Below are positions 35,230 through 42,925 of a stretch of 64,000 bases of DNA, in pieces (positions within the stretch are counted from its first letter, which is position 1; the number at the start of each line of letters is the position of its first letter). The position numbers and the translations under genes were made by a program. This stretch comes from OLB6 sp964467455 (GTDB lineage: Bacteria > Bacteroidota > Ignavibacteria > Kapaibacteriales > Kapaibacteriaceae). The stretch covers positions 163,020-227,019 of the forward strand of contig CAYXQJ010000002.1 in NCBI GenBank assembly GCA_964467455.1. The letters run 5' to 3'. Below the pieces are notes generated by a model. It had not been told where the DNA came from. It did not search any database and worked only from the letters and a program-made list of their open reading frames with translations.

Positions 35230-36360
35230 ATGGCCGAACACTTCCCTACTGCCTCCGTTGTTTCAACGCTGTTCCGACGGAAATGGATCATCCTTGGCGT
35301 GACCGTTCTCTCGGCCATCGGCACGTACCTCTACACACGCACGCTACCCGAATATTTCAAGTCGACCATCAACTGCGTCCCGGCTCAAAATGACCAGGGT
35401 GCACTCGGTGGTGCGGTCGGTGGCATCGGTTCGGCTCTCAAAGACATCGGCCTGACGAAGTTAGGCGGCAAACAGGGTGACACGTACGAATTCATCGTCG
35501 TGCTCTTCACTCGGTCGATACGTGACTCAATGATCAAGGAGTTCGACCTTGTCAACGAGTATGAGTTGCAAGGTCGCCCCATGAAAGAAGTGCGGGAAGA
35601 GTTCGAGAGCAATATCGAGATCGACCTGCATGCCGAAGGCAATTATGAGATCAGCATCTGGAGTCGAGATCCACAAAAGGCGGCCAAGATGTGCAAGGCC
35701 TTCGTTGCATATGCGAATGAGACGGCCAATCGCATACATCGGATGGATGCGGTCAAGTCCGCTAGCTACTTAGAGGGTCGCGTCAACATGATCGACTCAG
35801 CGTTGTCGGCGCTGACGGATTCTCTCGGTGCCTTCGGGAAGACCTACCTGATGTTCTCACCTTTGGATCAGGCAAAGTCTAGCGCAACAGCACTTGCAGA
35901 GGTCAAGGCCAACATCCTGAAGCAAGAGACCATGCTTGGCCTACTTGAGCGGAGCTACGGTGCTGACGATCCACAAGTGCGAGCGCAGCGATCAATGCTC
36001 AAAGAGATGGAAGCGCAGTTGCAACGCACGCAGCAAGAGCCGGGCTTTGCCGGCAACTTTGCAATGACGGAAGCCGCCGGCGTGGGTGCTCAGTACGTGC
36101 GCATGTCAGCCGAGTTTGAGGCCTATGCAAAGCTAAAGGCCTTCCTTCTTCCGACCCTTGAACAAACACGTCTTGACCAAATGAAGGCCACACCATCGTT
36201 GTTGGTGGTTGATGATCCGATACCCGCAGAGAAAAAAGATCGTCCGAAGCGCGCACTGGTGTCCGCCGGTACGGGTTTTGGCGCAGGCATTCTGGTGATC
36301 ATCATCTTGCTTGTGATCCATGCCATCCGCGGTATCCGGCCGCGCGCAGAGAACACATGA
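35230..36360 (+). CDS. Wzz-like polysaccharide chain-length / co-polymerase protein
   Basis: 376 residues with helices at about 19-36 and 345-365 bracketing a long extracytoplasmic part that is mostly helical (about 180-290). The N-terminal membrane pattern FRRKWIILGVTVLSAIGTYL and the C-terminal FGAGILVIIILLVIHA are standard for Wzz/GNVR polysaccharide co-polymerases, which set the length of O-antigen or capsule chains. Before the second helix the usual Pro-containing stretch reads VVDDPIPAEKKDRPKR. No tyrosine-kinase domain is attached. The next gene, an O-antigen ligase/polymerase, overlaps by 4 bp, which supports the call. Confidence 0.88.
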   Translation: MAEHFPTASVVSTLFRRKWIILGVTVLSAIGTYLYTRTLPEYFKSTINCVPAQNDQGALGGAVGGIGSALKDIGLTKLGGKQGDTYEFIVVLFTRSIRDSMIKEFDLVNEYELQGRPMKEVREEFESNIEIDLHAEGNYEISIWSRDPQKAAKMCKAFVAYANETANRIHRMDAVKSASYLEGRVNMIDSALSALTDSLGAFGKTYLMFSPLDQAKSSATALAEVKANILKQETMLGLLERSYGADDPQVRAQRSMLKEMEAQLQRTQQEPGFAGNFAMTEAAGVGAQYVRMSAEFEAYAKLKAFLLPTLEQTRLDQMKATPSLLVVDDPIPAEKKDRPKRALVSAGTGFGAGILVIIILLVIHAIRGIRPRAENT

Positions 36361-37637
36361 CCTGGCCGAAGACCTGGCTTACCGCCTTCTTCGTCGCACT
36401 GCCCTTCTTTCTTACGGATTCAGGCAAAGGGCTGAGCGTCTCCGAGGTCGCAATTGGCGGCTTCTTTATGCTGACGATCACGATCTGGACATTGTGGCAG
36501 ATCGCTGACCCGCGTGAACAACTCGTTCGATGGTGGGGCGACTTTCTGTTACTGCTTTTTCTGCTGCTGTCCCTAGGCAATGCCTTCATCGCCATGGCAA
36601 ACGGTGTTCGACTGATCGATTGGGTCAGCGAGTGGTCCATCTATCTGCTGGTCTTGTACTACTTCCCGATTCGAAAATATTTCACGGCCGATGAACGCTC
36701 GGTGCGACAGGTACTTATCCTTGGTGCGATCTCCACCGTCCTAATGGCACTGTACAGTGTTGTCATCTACAAACAACGCATGGATGAGGGTGGTGCGGCC
36801 TTTGCGTATCAGTTACTGTCGGCACGCAGCGTCCTGATGGGGCCGTTCTTCGTGATGGCCATCCTGATCGGCATACCGGCGGCGTTCTGGGTGAAGCGCG
36901 CTTGGCGACCGTTCGTGGCACTTGTGGTATTGATCAATGCCGGTGCACTGGCGTTGACCTTCACACGGTCCCTGTGGCTCATCCTGGCCGTGTCGATGTT
37001 GGGCTTCATCCTCTACCTGAAGCCTTGGCAAAACATCAAGCTTGTCATTGCCATGAGCGTTGTTGCCATTTCGACCTACCTTGCCGCCGACGCGTACAAC
37101 GCCAAGCTTACGGCAGTGGTGCTGCGCATGGTCGAGAATCGCATCAAGTCGTCGTCACAACTTAGCGGCGGAGACTATTCCTTCGAAACGCGGTTGATCG
37201 AAGCCGATGCCGCGTCAAACGCCATCGCCAAGTATCCCCTAGGTGGCAGCGGCATTCGCGCAACGTTTGTCTCGTGGGGCCCGATCGAGCAGTTCACGTG
37301 GAGAAAGTCCTTCGTCCACATCGGATTCATCGGCCTGCCCTACAAGCTGGGAATCCCCCTGGCTCTGATCATGTTCTGGACCATTCTACTGTTTACATGG
37401 CGTTCGATCACGTCCGGTCTCTGGGTACTTTTCCACAGGAACCTCGAACCCAACAGTAAGGCCCTTCTTGTCGGCACGTTGTTGTCGTATCCCACCCTTT
37501 ACGTCGTGATTTTTTTCGCTGGCTTCTTCGACCAACGCTGGGGAATGGTTATGTTGGCATTCATTCTTGCCGCAACATCGATCACCCACGAGATCGTGGA
37601 ACGTCGGCGGCTTAACGGCCAGCAGCAGCTGTTATGA
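36357..37637 (+). CDS. O-antigen ligase/polymerase (WaaL/Wzy-like) membrane protein
   Basis: 426 residues with about 11-12 hydrophobic helices. The segment ALTFTRSLWLILAVSMLGF is the commonly conserved part of the O-antigen ligase domain, and the large loop after it (about 245-310, LSGGDYSFETRLIEAD and YPLGGSGI) is the usual periplasmic catalytic loop. It either ligates polysaccharide to lipid A core or polymerises repeat units; sequence alone does not tell which. It is coupled by 4-bp overlaps to the Wzz-like gene before and PBP2 after. Confidence 0.85.
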   Translation: MTWPKTWLTAFFVALPFFLTDSGKGLSVSEVAIGGFFMLTITIWTLWQIADPREQLVRWWGDFLLLLFLLLSLGNAFIAMANGVRLIDWVSEWSIYLLVLYYFPIRKYFTADERSVRQVLILGAISTVLMALYSVVIYKQRMDEGGAAFAYQLLSARSVLMGPFFVMAILIGIPAAFWVKRAWRPFVALVVLINAGALALTFTRSLWLILAVSMLGFILYLKPWQNIKLVIAMSVVAISTYLAADAYNAKLTAVVLRMVENRIKSSSQLSGGDYSFETRLIEADAASNAIAKYPLGGSGIRATFVSWGPIEQFTWRKSFVHIGFIGLPYKLGIPLALIMFWTILLFTWRSITSGLWVLFHRNLEPNSKALLVGTLLSYPTLYVVIFFAGFFDQRWGMVMLAFILAATSITHEIVERRRLNGQQQLL

Positions 37638-39568
37638 CACAGGTTCTTGGTGACGGTGGTTTCGGATCTCCCGACCGCCAACGCATCTTTCGGTATGCCG
37701 TGTTGGCATTGGCATCGATCTTTGTCCTCCGTCTTGGATGGCTCCAGATCGTACAAGGCGGCGCCTATCGTTTGAAGGCCGAAGCCCAAGCCATCAAGCA
37801 GATCAAGATCGAACCGTTTCGCGGTATCGTCTATGATCGTAAGGGGCGAGCCATTGTCCGCAATGCTCCCGGTTTCTCCATTGCCATCACGCCGTATCAG
37901 TTCACACAAGAGTCGTGCATTCGCTTGAGTGCCATCCTGGGTGTGCCCGATTCGCTGATCTGGCAAGAGGTCCGCAAGGCAGCAGCGTATAACAAGTTCA
38001 ACCCCGCCAAGATCAGCTACGGTCGCGACATCGACTTCGCCGTGATGAGTGCCATCGAAGAACAACGCGATGAACTTATCGGTGTAGATGTGATCATCGA
38101 CCCCAAGAGATATTATGCGTTTGAAGGCAATGCAACGCACCTTCTTGGCTACACACGCGAGGTCAGCGAGTGGCAGCTCCAGCAGCTTGGCGATTCGTAC
38201 GACCCCGGAGATATCACCGGCTACAGCGGGTTGGAGTCTTCGTATGAGACCTACATCCGCGGACAAAAAGGTCTGCAGTTCGTCGCCGTCAACAATCGTG
38301 GTCAACGCGTGGCCTCCTTCAACGAAGGCAAGAGCGACCAGCCACCCGGTGAAGGATTCGACCTCTACCTCGGCCTCGACGTCGACGTGCAAGTCTTGGC
38401 CGAAAAGTTGATGGAAGGCAAACGCGGCGGCGCCGTCGCCATCGACCCGTCGAACGGCGAGGTCATTGCCTTTGTCTCCAAGCCGGACTTCGACCTACGC
38501 AAGATGACAGGTCGCGCATCACGATCGTTCTTCAACAGCGTGATGACCGATCCTGAAAAACCGCAGTTCAATCGCGCATCGATGCCGACGTATCCGCCGG
38601 GATCAACATGGAAGATGTTGATCGCACTCGCCTGCCTGCAAGAAGGCCTCATCACACCAACGACCACGCTCTACTGTGGCGGCTCCTACAACTACGGCAA
38701 TAAGTCGATGGCCTGCCACGGCGCTCACGGCGGCGTCCAATTGGCCCGCGCAATCCAAGCATCGTGTAACGTCTACTTCGCCCAATGTGGCATGAAGCTC
38801 GGTTCGAACGGCATGAAGAAGTATGCGTCGATGTTCGGTTTCGGCGAAAAAGCCGGTATGGATATCCCGTCCGGTGAAGATGCCCGCGGCAGAGTCCCCG
38901 ACTCTACCTACATGGACAAGATCTGGGGCAAACGCGGATGGTCGCCCTATGCACCGGCCAACTGGGGCATCGGCCAAGGTGAGGTCACGGTCACTCCGCT
39001 GCAGATGGCGCGCTATACGGCAGCCATTGCCAACGGCGGGACCTTGTATCAGCCGCATGCCGTGCGCGCCATGTACAACAAGATCCTCCGCCAAAAGAAT
39101 GACATCTCGTTCGGTGCTACGGAGATCCCGATCGACAAGACCTATATCGATGCCGTCAAGAAAGGTATGTTCATGGTCGTGAACGAGCCGGGTGGTACGG
39201 CGTACAGCGTCAAGATCCCCGACATCACGATGTGCGGCAAGACCGGTACGGCACAAAACCCACACGGCAAAGACCACTCGTGGTTCGTGTGTTATGCACC
39301 GGCCGACGATCCCAAGATCGCCATTTGCGTGATGGTCGAGAACGCCGGCTTCGGCTCCACCGTCGCCGCACCGATCGCCAAACAAATGGTTGAACTCTAC
39401 CTCAAAGGCCGCTGGCCGGAAGAGTTCCGACCCAAGTCCCAGATCGCCCAGATCGACTCCGCAGCAGCACAGACCGACACGATGAAGGTAGATACCACCA
39501 AGAAGAAAAAGACGGAGCAGCCCGTGCGGAAAGGGCCGTTTGTGATTTCGGCTGTCCTCGGGAAGTGA
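37634..39568 (+). CDS. mrdA: Penicillin-binding protein 2 (peptidoglycan transpeptidase)
   Basis: 644 residues. One N-terminal membrane helix (about 17-36) precedes a dimerisation domain (RGIVYDRKGRAIVRNAPGF) and a transpeptidase domain with S324-T-W-K327, S377-C-N379 and K536-T-G. PBP2 cross-links peptidoglycan during elongation together with RodA; neither rodA nor mreC/D is next to it here. The C-terminal tail is Lys/Thr-rich (KVDTTKKKKTEQP). It overlaps the O-antigen ligase gene by 4 bp, an unusual neighbour for a cell-elongation gene. Active-site motifs are all intact. Confidence 0.95.
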   Translation: MTQVLGDGGFGSPDRQRIFRYAVLALASIFVLRLGWLQIVQGGAYRLKAEAQAIKQIKIEPFRGIVYDRKGRAIVRNAPGFSIAITPYQFTQESCIRLSAILGVPDSLIWQEVRKAAAYNKFNPAKISYGRDIDFAVMSAIEEQRDELIGVDVIIDPKRYYAFEGNATHLLGYTREVSEWQLQQLGDSYDPGDITGYSGLESSYETYIRGQKGLQFVAVNNRGQRVASFNEGKSDQPPGEGFDLYLGLDVDVQVLAEKLMEGKRGGAVAIDPSNGEVIAFVSKPDFDLRKMTGRASRSFFNSVMTDPEKPQFNRASMPTYPPGSTWKMLIALACLQEGLITPTTTLYCGGSYNYGNKSMACHGAHGGVQLARAIQASCNVYFAQCGMKLGSNGMKKYASMFGFGEKAGMDIPSGEDARGRVPDSTYMDKIWGKRGWSPYAPANWGIGQGEVTVTPLQMARYTAAIANGGTLYQPHAVRAMYNKILRQKNDISFGATEIPIDKTYIDAVKKGMFMVVNEPGGTAYSVKIPDITMCGKTGTAQNPHGKDHSWFVCYAPADDPKIAICVMVENAGFGSTVAAPIAKQMVELYLKGRWPEEFRPKSQIAQIDSAAAQTDTMKVDTTKKKKTEQPVRKGPFVISAVLGK

Positions 39569-39572
39569 GTCC

Positions 39573-40670
39573 ATGGTCTGTGGTCTATGGTCTGTGGGCA
39601 AGAGTTGGTCGAGAGTGCTCATTGCTCTGTCGTCCTTGTTGTGGGTGTCGTGTGATGCTGACCACCAACCACAGACCACGGTCCAATTCTGGACCTTCTG
39701 GTCCGAACCCTCCCAACGCCGTGCTCTCGACTCGCTCGTGAGCGTCTTTGAGAAGGCCCATCCCGAGATCAACATCGAGACGACGTATCTGAGTTGGTCC
39801 GATGGCAAAGCCAAGCTGCAGATGGCCTTCAATGCGGGAACGCAGCCCGATGTGGTGCATCTTGGACTCGACTGGTTCGCCGAGTTTGATGAAGGGGGCG
39901 TCTTTGCTCCCCTACCGGATTCACTCGCTACTGACGGCCGCGCCTGCCGATGGATGGTGAATGTCCGCGCGTTCGTCGTGTCCTCAAAGCGCATTCCCCG
40001 ACGGTATGGCGTTGCCGTCAGTGATCCGCACAACGTCGTCAAGAGATCGCTGCCGTTCCTGTGGAATCTGGGCTCACCACTCTACACACGCCTTCCACTC
40101 AGCCAAGATCTCAACGACTCATTGGTTGACGTCTTGTTGCAGTTCAATGCGATGTCTGCCGACCGCGTCCTCGATCGCTCACGTCAGCTTGATGAACTGT
40201 TGTTGAACGGCACGATCACCGCCGTGCTGACCGGACCGTGGATCATCGACATGATGCGGGCACGCAACCTCACCGCCTTCGGTGTTGTGCCGATGCCGTC
40301 GATCTTGAATGCCGACGTGCTTTCGGTGTCCGCTTCATCGCATCAACAACAGTCCGCCCACGCCTTCATTGCCTTCCTGCGCGACTACGCACAAGCCCGT
40401 GCCTTCGCCATTGCCGTCAGCGATGCCGGCTTCCCTGCCGATGTTGAGCGCGCACGGCGCGACTCGATCTTCACCACGGATGTGATGAAGAGAGGATTCC
40501 TGGAAACAGCGGTCCTGTCACGCCCCCTACCTCATTCAACGAAGATGTTGAGTATCGAGCCGGTGATCGAAGAGATGTTGACGACGTGCTTCATGGCCAA
40601 GGATCGATCGACGATCGTCCGTGCTGTCGCCGACGCACGCACAAAGGTCGCAGCCCTTGAATCACGTTGA
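39573..40670 (+). CDS. Extracellular solute-binding lipoprotein, family 1
   Basis: 365 residues. A lipobox SLLWVSC places the mature N-terminus at about Cys27. The body starts VQFWTFWSEPSQRRALDSLV and FEKAHPEINIETTYLSW, a strong match to sugar-type family 1 solute-binding proteins; TAVLTGPWIIDMM later is also characteristic. It should bind a carbohydrate or similar ligand for an ABC transporter, yet no permease or ATPase genes lie nearby. The first codons are made of 7-bp TGGTCTG repeats, so the true N-terminus may have been altered by repeat growth. It ends in a 9-bp overlap with the convergent SRPBCC gene. Confidence 0.85.
   Translation: MVCGLWSVGKSWSRVLIALSSLLWVSCDADHQPQTTVQFWTFWSEPSQRRALDSLVSVFEKAHPEINIETTYLSWSDGKAKLQMAFNAGTQPDVVHLGLDWFAEFDEGGVFAPLPDSLATDGRACRWMVNVRAFVVSSKRIPRRYGVAVSDPHNVVKRSLPFLWNLGSPLYTRLPLSQDLNDSLVDVLLQFNAMSADRVLDRSRQLDELLLNGTITAVLTGPWIIDMMRARNLTAFGVVPMPSILNADVLSVSASSHQQQSAHAFIAFLRDYAQARAFAIAVSDAGFPADVERARRDSIFTTDVMKRGFLETAVLSRPLPHSTKMLSIEPVIEEMLTTCFMAKDRSTIVRAVADARTKVAALESR
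39574..39597. repeat. Heptanucleotide repeat TGGTCTR with an inverted copy downstream
   Basis: Three 7-bp units (TGGTCTG, TGGTCTA, TGGTCTG) and a partial fourth follow the PBP2 stop. The reverse complement of TGGTCTGTGG occurs at 39669-39678, so the signal-peptide segment of the lipoprotein gene lies between inverted copies. Confidence 0.8.
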
Positions 40671-40677
40671 TTCGAGG
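40655..40677. terminator. Hairpin shared by two convergent 3' ends (possible bidirectional terminator)
   Basis: Ten-bp stem (one G-T pair) with a CGT loop: arm 40655-40664, loop 40665-40667, arm 40668-40677. Both converging stop codons lie inside it. There is no long T-tract, so it is only a candidate terminator. Confidence 0.5.
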
Positions 40678-41111
40678 AGCGCCTTGGTGCGTTCTTGACG
40701 GTAGGCGAACATGTGTTCTACCTGACGCTTGATGATCAATGTGTTGGCGATACGGCCAAGGATGCCGAAGGGAACGTCGTAGGTGACGATGTCGGTGAGT
40801 TCCGTTCCTCTCTCGACCTCACGGAACCGACGCTGTTGCAACCATGATCGAAAAGGTCCGCTGATCTGCTCATCATCCATGGAAAGGGGCGGATCATACC
40901 GTGTGATGCGGACATGCCACCGCATGGTGAAGAGTCCGAACTGACGCACCTTGAGGACGGCCTCATAGCCGAGACCGGGCGTGCCGATGGCTTCGATCGT
41001 CACGCGAATGTTCGGCGGCGTGATCTTCAGGAGGTTGTTCGTGTCGTCGTGGAAATGAAAGACGCGATCGATCGGCGCCTTGATGAAGACCGTACGGGAG
41101 ATCGTTGTCAT
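40662..41111 (-). CDS. SRPBCC (START-like) domain protein
   Basis: 149 residues with the helix-grip fold pattern of ligand-binding polyketide cyclase-like proteins: FIKAPIDRVFHFHDDTNNLL, ITPPNIRV, FTMRWHVRITRYDPP and DIVTYDVPFGILGRIANTL. Members bind hydrophobic ligands or act on them; no catalytic residue can be assigned here. The ATG at 41111 overlaps the Nudix stop (ATGA), which supports this start over the longer frame. Cytoplasmic. Confidence 0.85.
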   Translation of the reverse strand: MTTISRTVFIKAPIDRVFHFHDDTNNLLKITPPNIRVTIEAIGTPGLGYEAVLKVRQFGLFTMRWHVRITRYDPPLSMDDEQISGPFRSWLQQRRFREVERGTELTDIVTYDVPFGILGRIANTLIIKRQVEHMFAYRQERTKALLEST

Positions 41112-41662
41112 TTGAGCCACAGATGGCGGTGATGGATCCACTTCTCGGCCATGCGCAACATCGATCGCTCGGATGTGAAGTCCGTGATCTTGAGTGGATC
41201 GACCCAGGCCAGATCGTGGGACTCATGGCTCACGATGTGATCGGTGTGCATGGCGCGCAGCACGTAACGCACATCGAAGTGGAAGTGTTCCCCATCATTC
41301 TTGCGAGCCGGGATCCGGTGGATGTCGACGTCAAAGATCTCGGCCGAGACCGGCACGATGTCCGTGATGCCCGACTCTTCGCGGGCTTCGGTCATGGCGA
41401 CCTTCAAGACGTCGTGTTCACCGTCGGCATGTCCGCCCAACTGCATCCAGGCATTCAGCTTGGCGTGATGCGTGAGCAGCACCGTGGAATCGTCCGGCGA
41501 GACTAGCCATGCAGAGCCCGTCACGTGGCCTTCGGTCGTGCTTCGGTCGAAGCAGGCAGGCTCACGTTCGACAAATTCCAGGAACCGATCGACCATGGCT
41601 GACTCGATCGGCCATTGGATTCGGTACCTTTGCAGTTGATCTATGAGATTTCGTCTTACCAT
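41108..41662 (-). CDS. Nudix hydrolase
   Basis: 184 residues. The Nudix box runs GGHADGEHDVLKVAMTEARE followed by ESGI, with Thr where the consensus Arg normally stands but the metal-binding glutamates intact. TTEGHVTGSAWLVS and TVLLTHHAKLNAWMQLGGH are typical of a Bacteroidota subfamily. It hydrolyses a nucleoside diphosphate linked to some other group; the substrate is unknown. The ATG at 41662 lies 20 bp inside the divergent truA gene; a later in-frame ATG at 41596 would remove conserved N-terminal residues. Confidence 0.9.
   Translation of the reverse strand: MVRRNLIDQLQRYRIQWPIESAMVDRFLEFVEREPACFDRSTTEGHVTGSAWLVSPDDSTVLLTHHAKLNAWMQLGGHADGEHDVLKVAMTEAREESGITDIVPVSAEIFDVDIHRIPARKNDGEHFHFDVRYVLRAMHTDHIVSHESHDLAWVDPLKITDFTSERSMLRMAEKWIHHRHLWLK
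41625..41632 (+). promoter_or_regulatory. -7 promoter element TACCTTTG before truA
   Basis: A perfect TAnnTTTG match 10 bases upstream of the truA ATG. It lies inside the divergent Nudix gene. Confidence 0.5.
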
Positions 41663-42419
41663 CGAATACGAAGGTACGCGCTATTCCGGTTGGCAAGTGC
41701 AAAAGAATGCGCGCACAGTACAGGGTGAATTGATCGGTGCCATTGCCGAGGCGTGCGGTACGCGCGACTTCGAGTTCATGGGCTCCGGACGCACCGATGC
41801 GGGCGTACATGCGATCGCACAGGTGGCCCACCTGGAGGTCAAGACCATGCTGGCACCACACGTGCTGAAGATGAAGCTCAACGATACGCTGCCGAGCGAC
41901 ATCAACGTGGTCGACATTGCCAAGACATCACCGCGATTCCATGCCCGGCATCATGCCGTCAGCCGCGGCTACATCTACGTCATCAGTCGCCGGCGTACGG
42001 CCATGGGCAAACGCTATGTGTGGTGGATCAAGGACAACGTCGACACCATGCGAATGAAGCAGGCCTGTGCCGTTTTTGAAGGGTTCCACGACTTCCGTTC
42101 CTTCACGGCCGACGACCCGGAAGAAAAATCCACCACCGTCGAACTCGAAGAATGTTCACTCCACCAGATCGGATCGCTTATCGTGATCCGCATCCGCGGC
42201 TCTCATTTTCTGTGGAAAATGGTCCGTCAAATGGTCGGGATGATCGTGGATTCGGGAAGGGGCGGGATGGACCCGAGTAAGCTTCGAGAACTTCTCACGT
42301 CATCCTCAGTGTTACCAGCACAACGCACGGCGCCTCCGTCCGGCCTGTTCCTCGATCACGTTCGGTACGACAGGGCGGAACCCGTGCCCCCTGTTCAACC
42401 ACCGATCGTGATCTCATGA
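41643..42419 (+). CDS. truA: tRNA pseudouridine(38-40) synthase
   Basis: 258 residues. TruA converts uridines 38-40 of the anticodon stem to pseudouridine. The catalytic aspartate is in GSGRTDAGVHA, and RLTIEYEGTRYSGWQ, FHARHHAVSRGYIYVI and RGSHFLWKMVRQMVG are the family blocks. The tail (PVPPVQPPIVIS) is Pro-rich and variable. The stop overlaps the msrB start by 4 bp. Its first 20 bp overlap the divergent Nudix gene. Confidence 0.97.
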   Translation: MRFRLTIEYEGTRYSGWQVQKNARTVQGELIGAIAEACGTRDFEFMGSGRTDAGVHAIAQVAHLEVKTMLAPHVLKMKLNDTLPSDINVVDIAKTSPRFHARHHAVSRGYIYVISRRRTAMGKRYVWWIKDNVDTMRMKQACAVFEGFHDFRSFTADDPEEKSTTVELEECSLHQIGSLIVIRIRGSHFLWKMVRQMVGMIVDSGRGGMDPSKLRELLTSSSVLPAQRTAPPSGLFLDHVRYDRAEPVPPVQPPIVIS

Positions 42420-42925
42420 GAACACTACATCTGCTCGTTGCGGCCGGCCTCCTTACCAGTGCCGTTGCCTGCCAAGCTCAGACCACCACGCAACCAAAGG
42501 ATACCGTCATGTTCAAGGTGAACAAGACCGAAGATGAATGGCGCAAACAACTCAGTCCATTCGAGTATCAGGTGCTTCGCGAAAAAGGCACCGAACGCGC
42601 CTATACGGGTGAGTATTGGGACCACCACGAAGACGGCACGTATACGTGCAAGGGATGTGGGGCTCCCCTCTTTACGAGCAACGAAAAGTTCGACTCCGGC
42701 TGCGGCTGGCCAAGCTATTACGATGCCATCGACAGCGGGGCTGTTGTGACCAAGCCCGACTACAGTCATGGCATGGTGCGTACGGAGATCATGTGTGCCA
42801 AGTGCGGCGGGCACTTGGGGCACGTCTTTGACGACGGCCCCAAGCCCACCGGATTACGCTATTGTGTCAACTCGGCATCGATCGACTTCAAAGCGTCTGC
42901 CGACACCACTAGTGGTGAGAAGTAG
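42416..42925 (+). CDS. msrB: Exported peptide-methionine (R)-S-oxide reductase
   Basis: 169 residues. An N-terminal signal with a lipobox-like SAVACQ predicts export, perhaps lipidation, so this MsrB would repair methionine oxidation outside the cytoplasm. Zinc ligands are CKGC and CAKC; the catalytic cysteine is in RYCVNSASIDF; SGCGWPSYYDA is the substrate region. Co-transcribed with truA through an ATGA overlap. The last 17 bp overlap the end of the convergent RND permease gene, around a perfect 14-bp palindrome. Confidence 0.95.
   Translation: MRTLHLLVAAGLLTSAVACQAQTTTQPKDTVMFKVNKTEDEWRKQLSPFEYQVLREKGTERAYTGEYWDHHEDGTYTCKGCGAPLFTSNEKFDSGCGWPSYYDAIDSGAVVTKPDYSHGMVRTEIMCAKCGGHLGHVFDDGPKPTGLRYCVNSASIDFKASADTTSGEK
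42904..42917. terminator. Perfect palindrome CACCACTAGTGGTG at a convergent overlap
   Basis: The palindrome spans the stop codon of the RND permease and the last codons of msrB. It can fold as a 5-bp stem with a CTAG loop on either strand. With no T-tract, a terminator role is a guess; it may also be a binding site. Confidence 0.4.

Noticed and set aside
38603..40042. 479-residue open frame opposite PBP2 and the solute-binding protein
   Set aside because: Both sense genes have complete motifs, and the frame crosses their boundary without features of its own.
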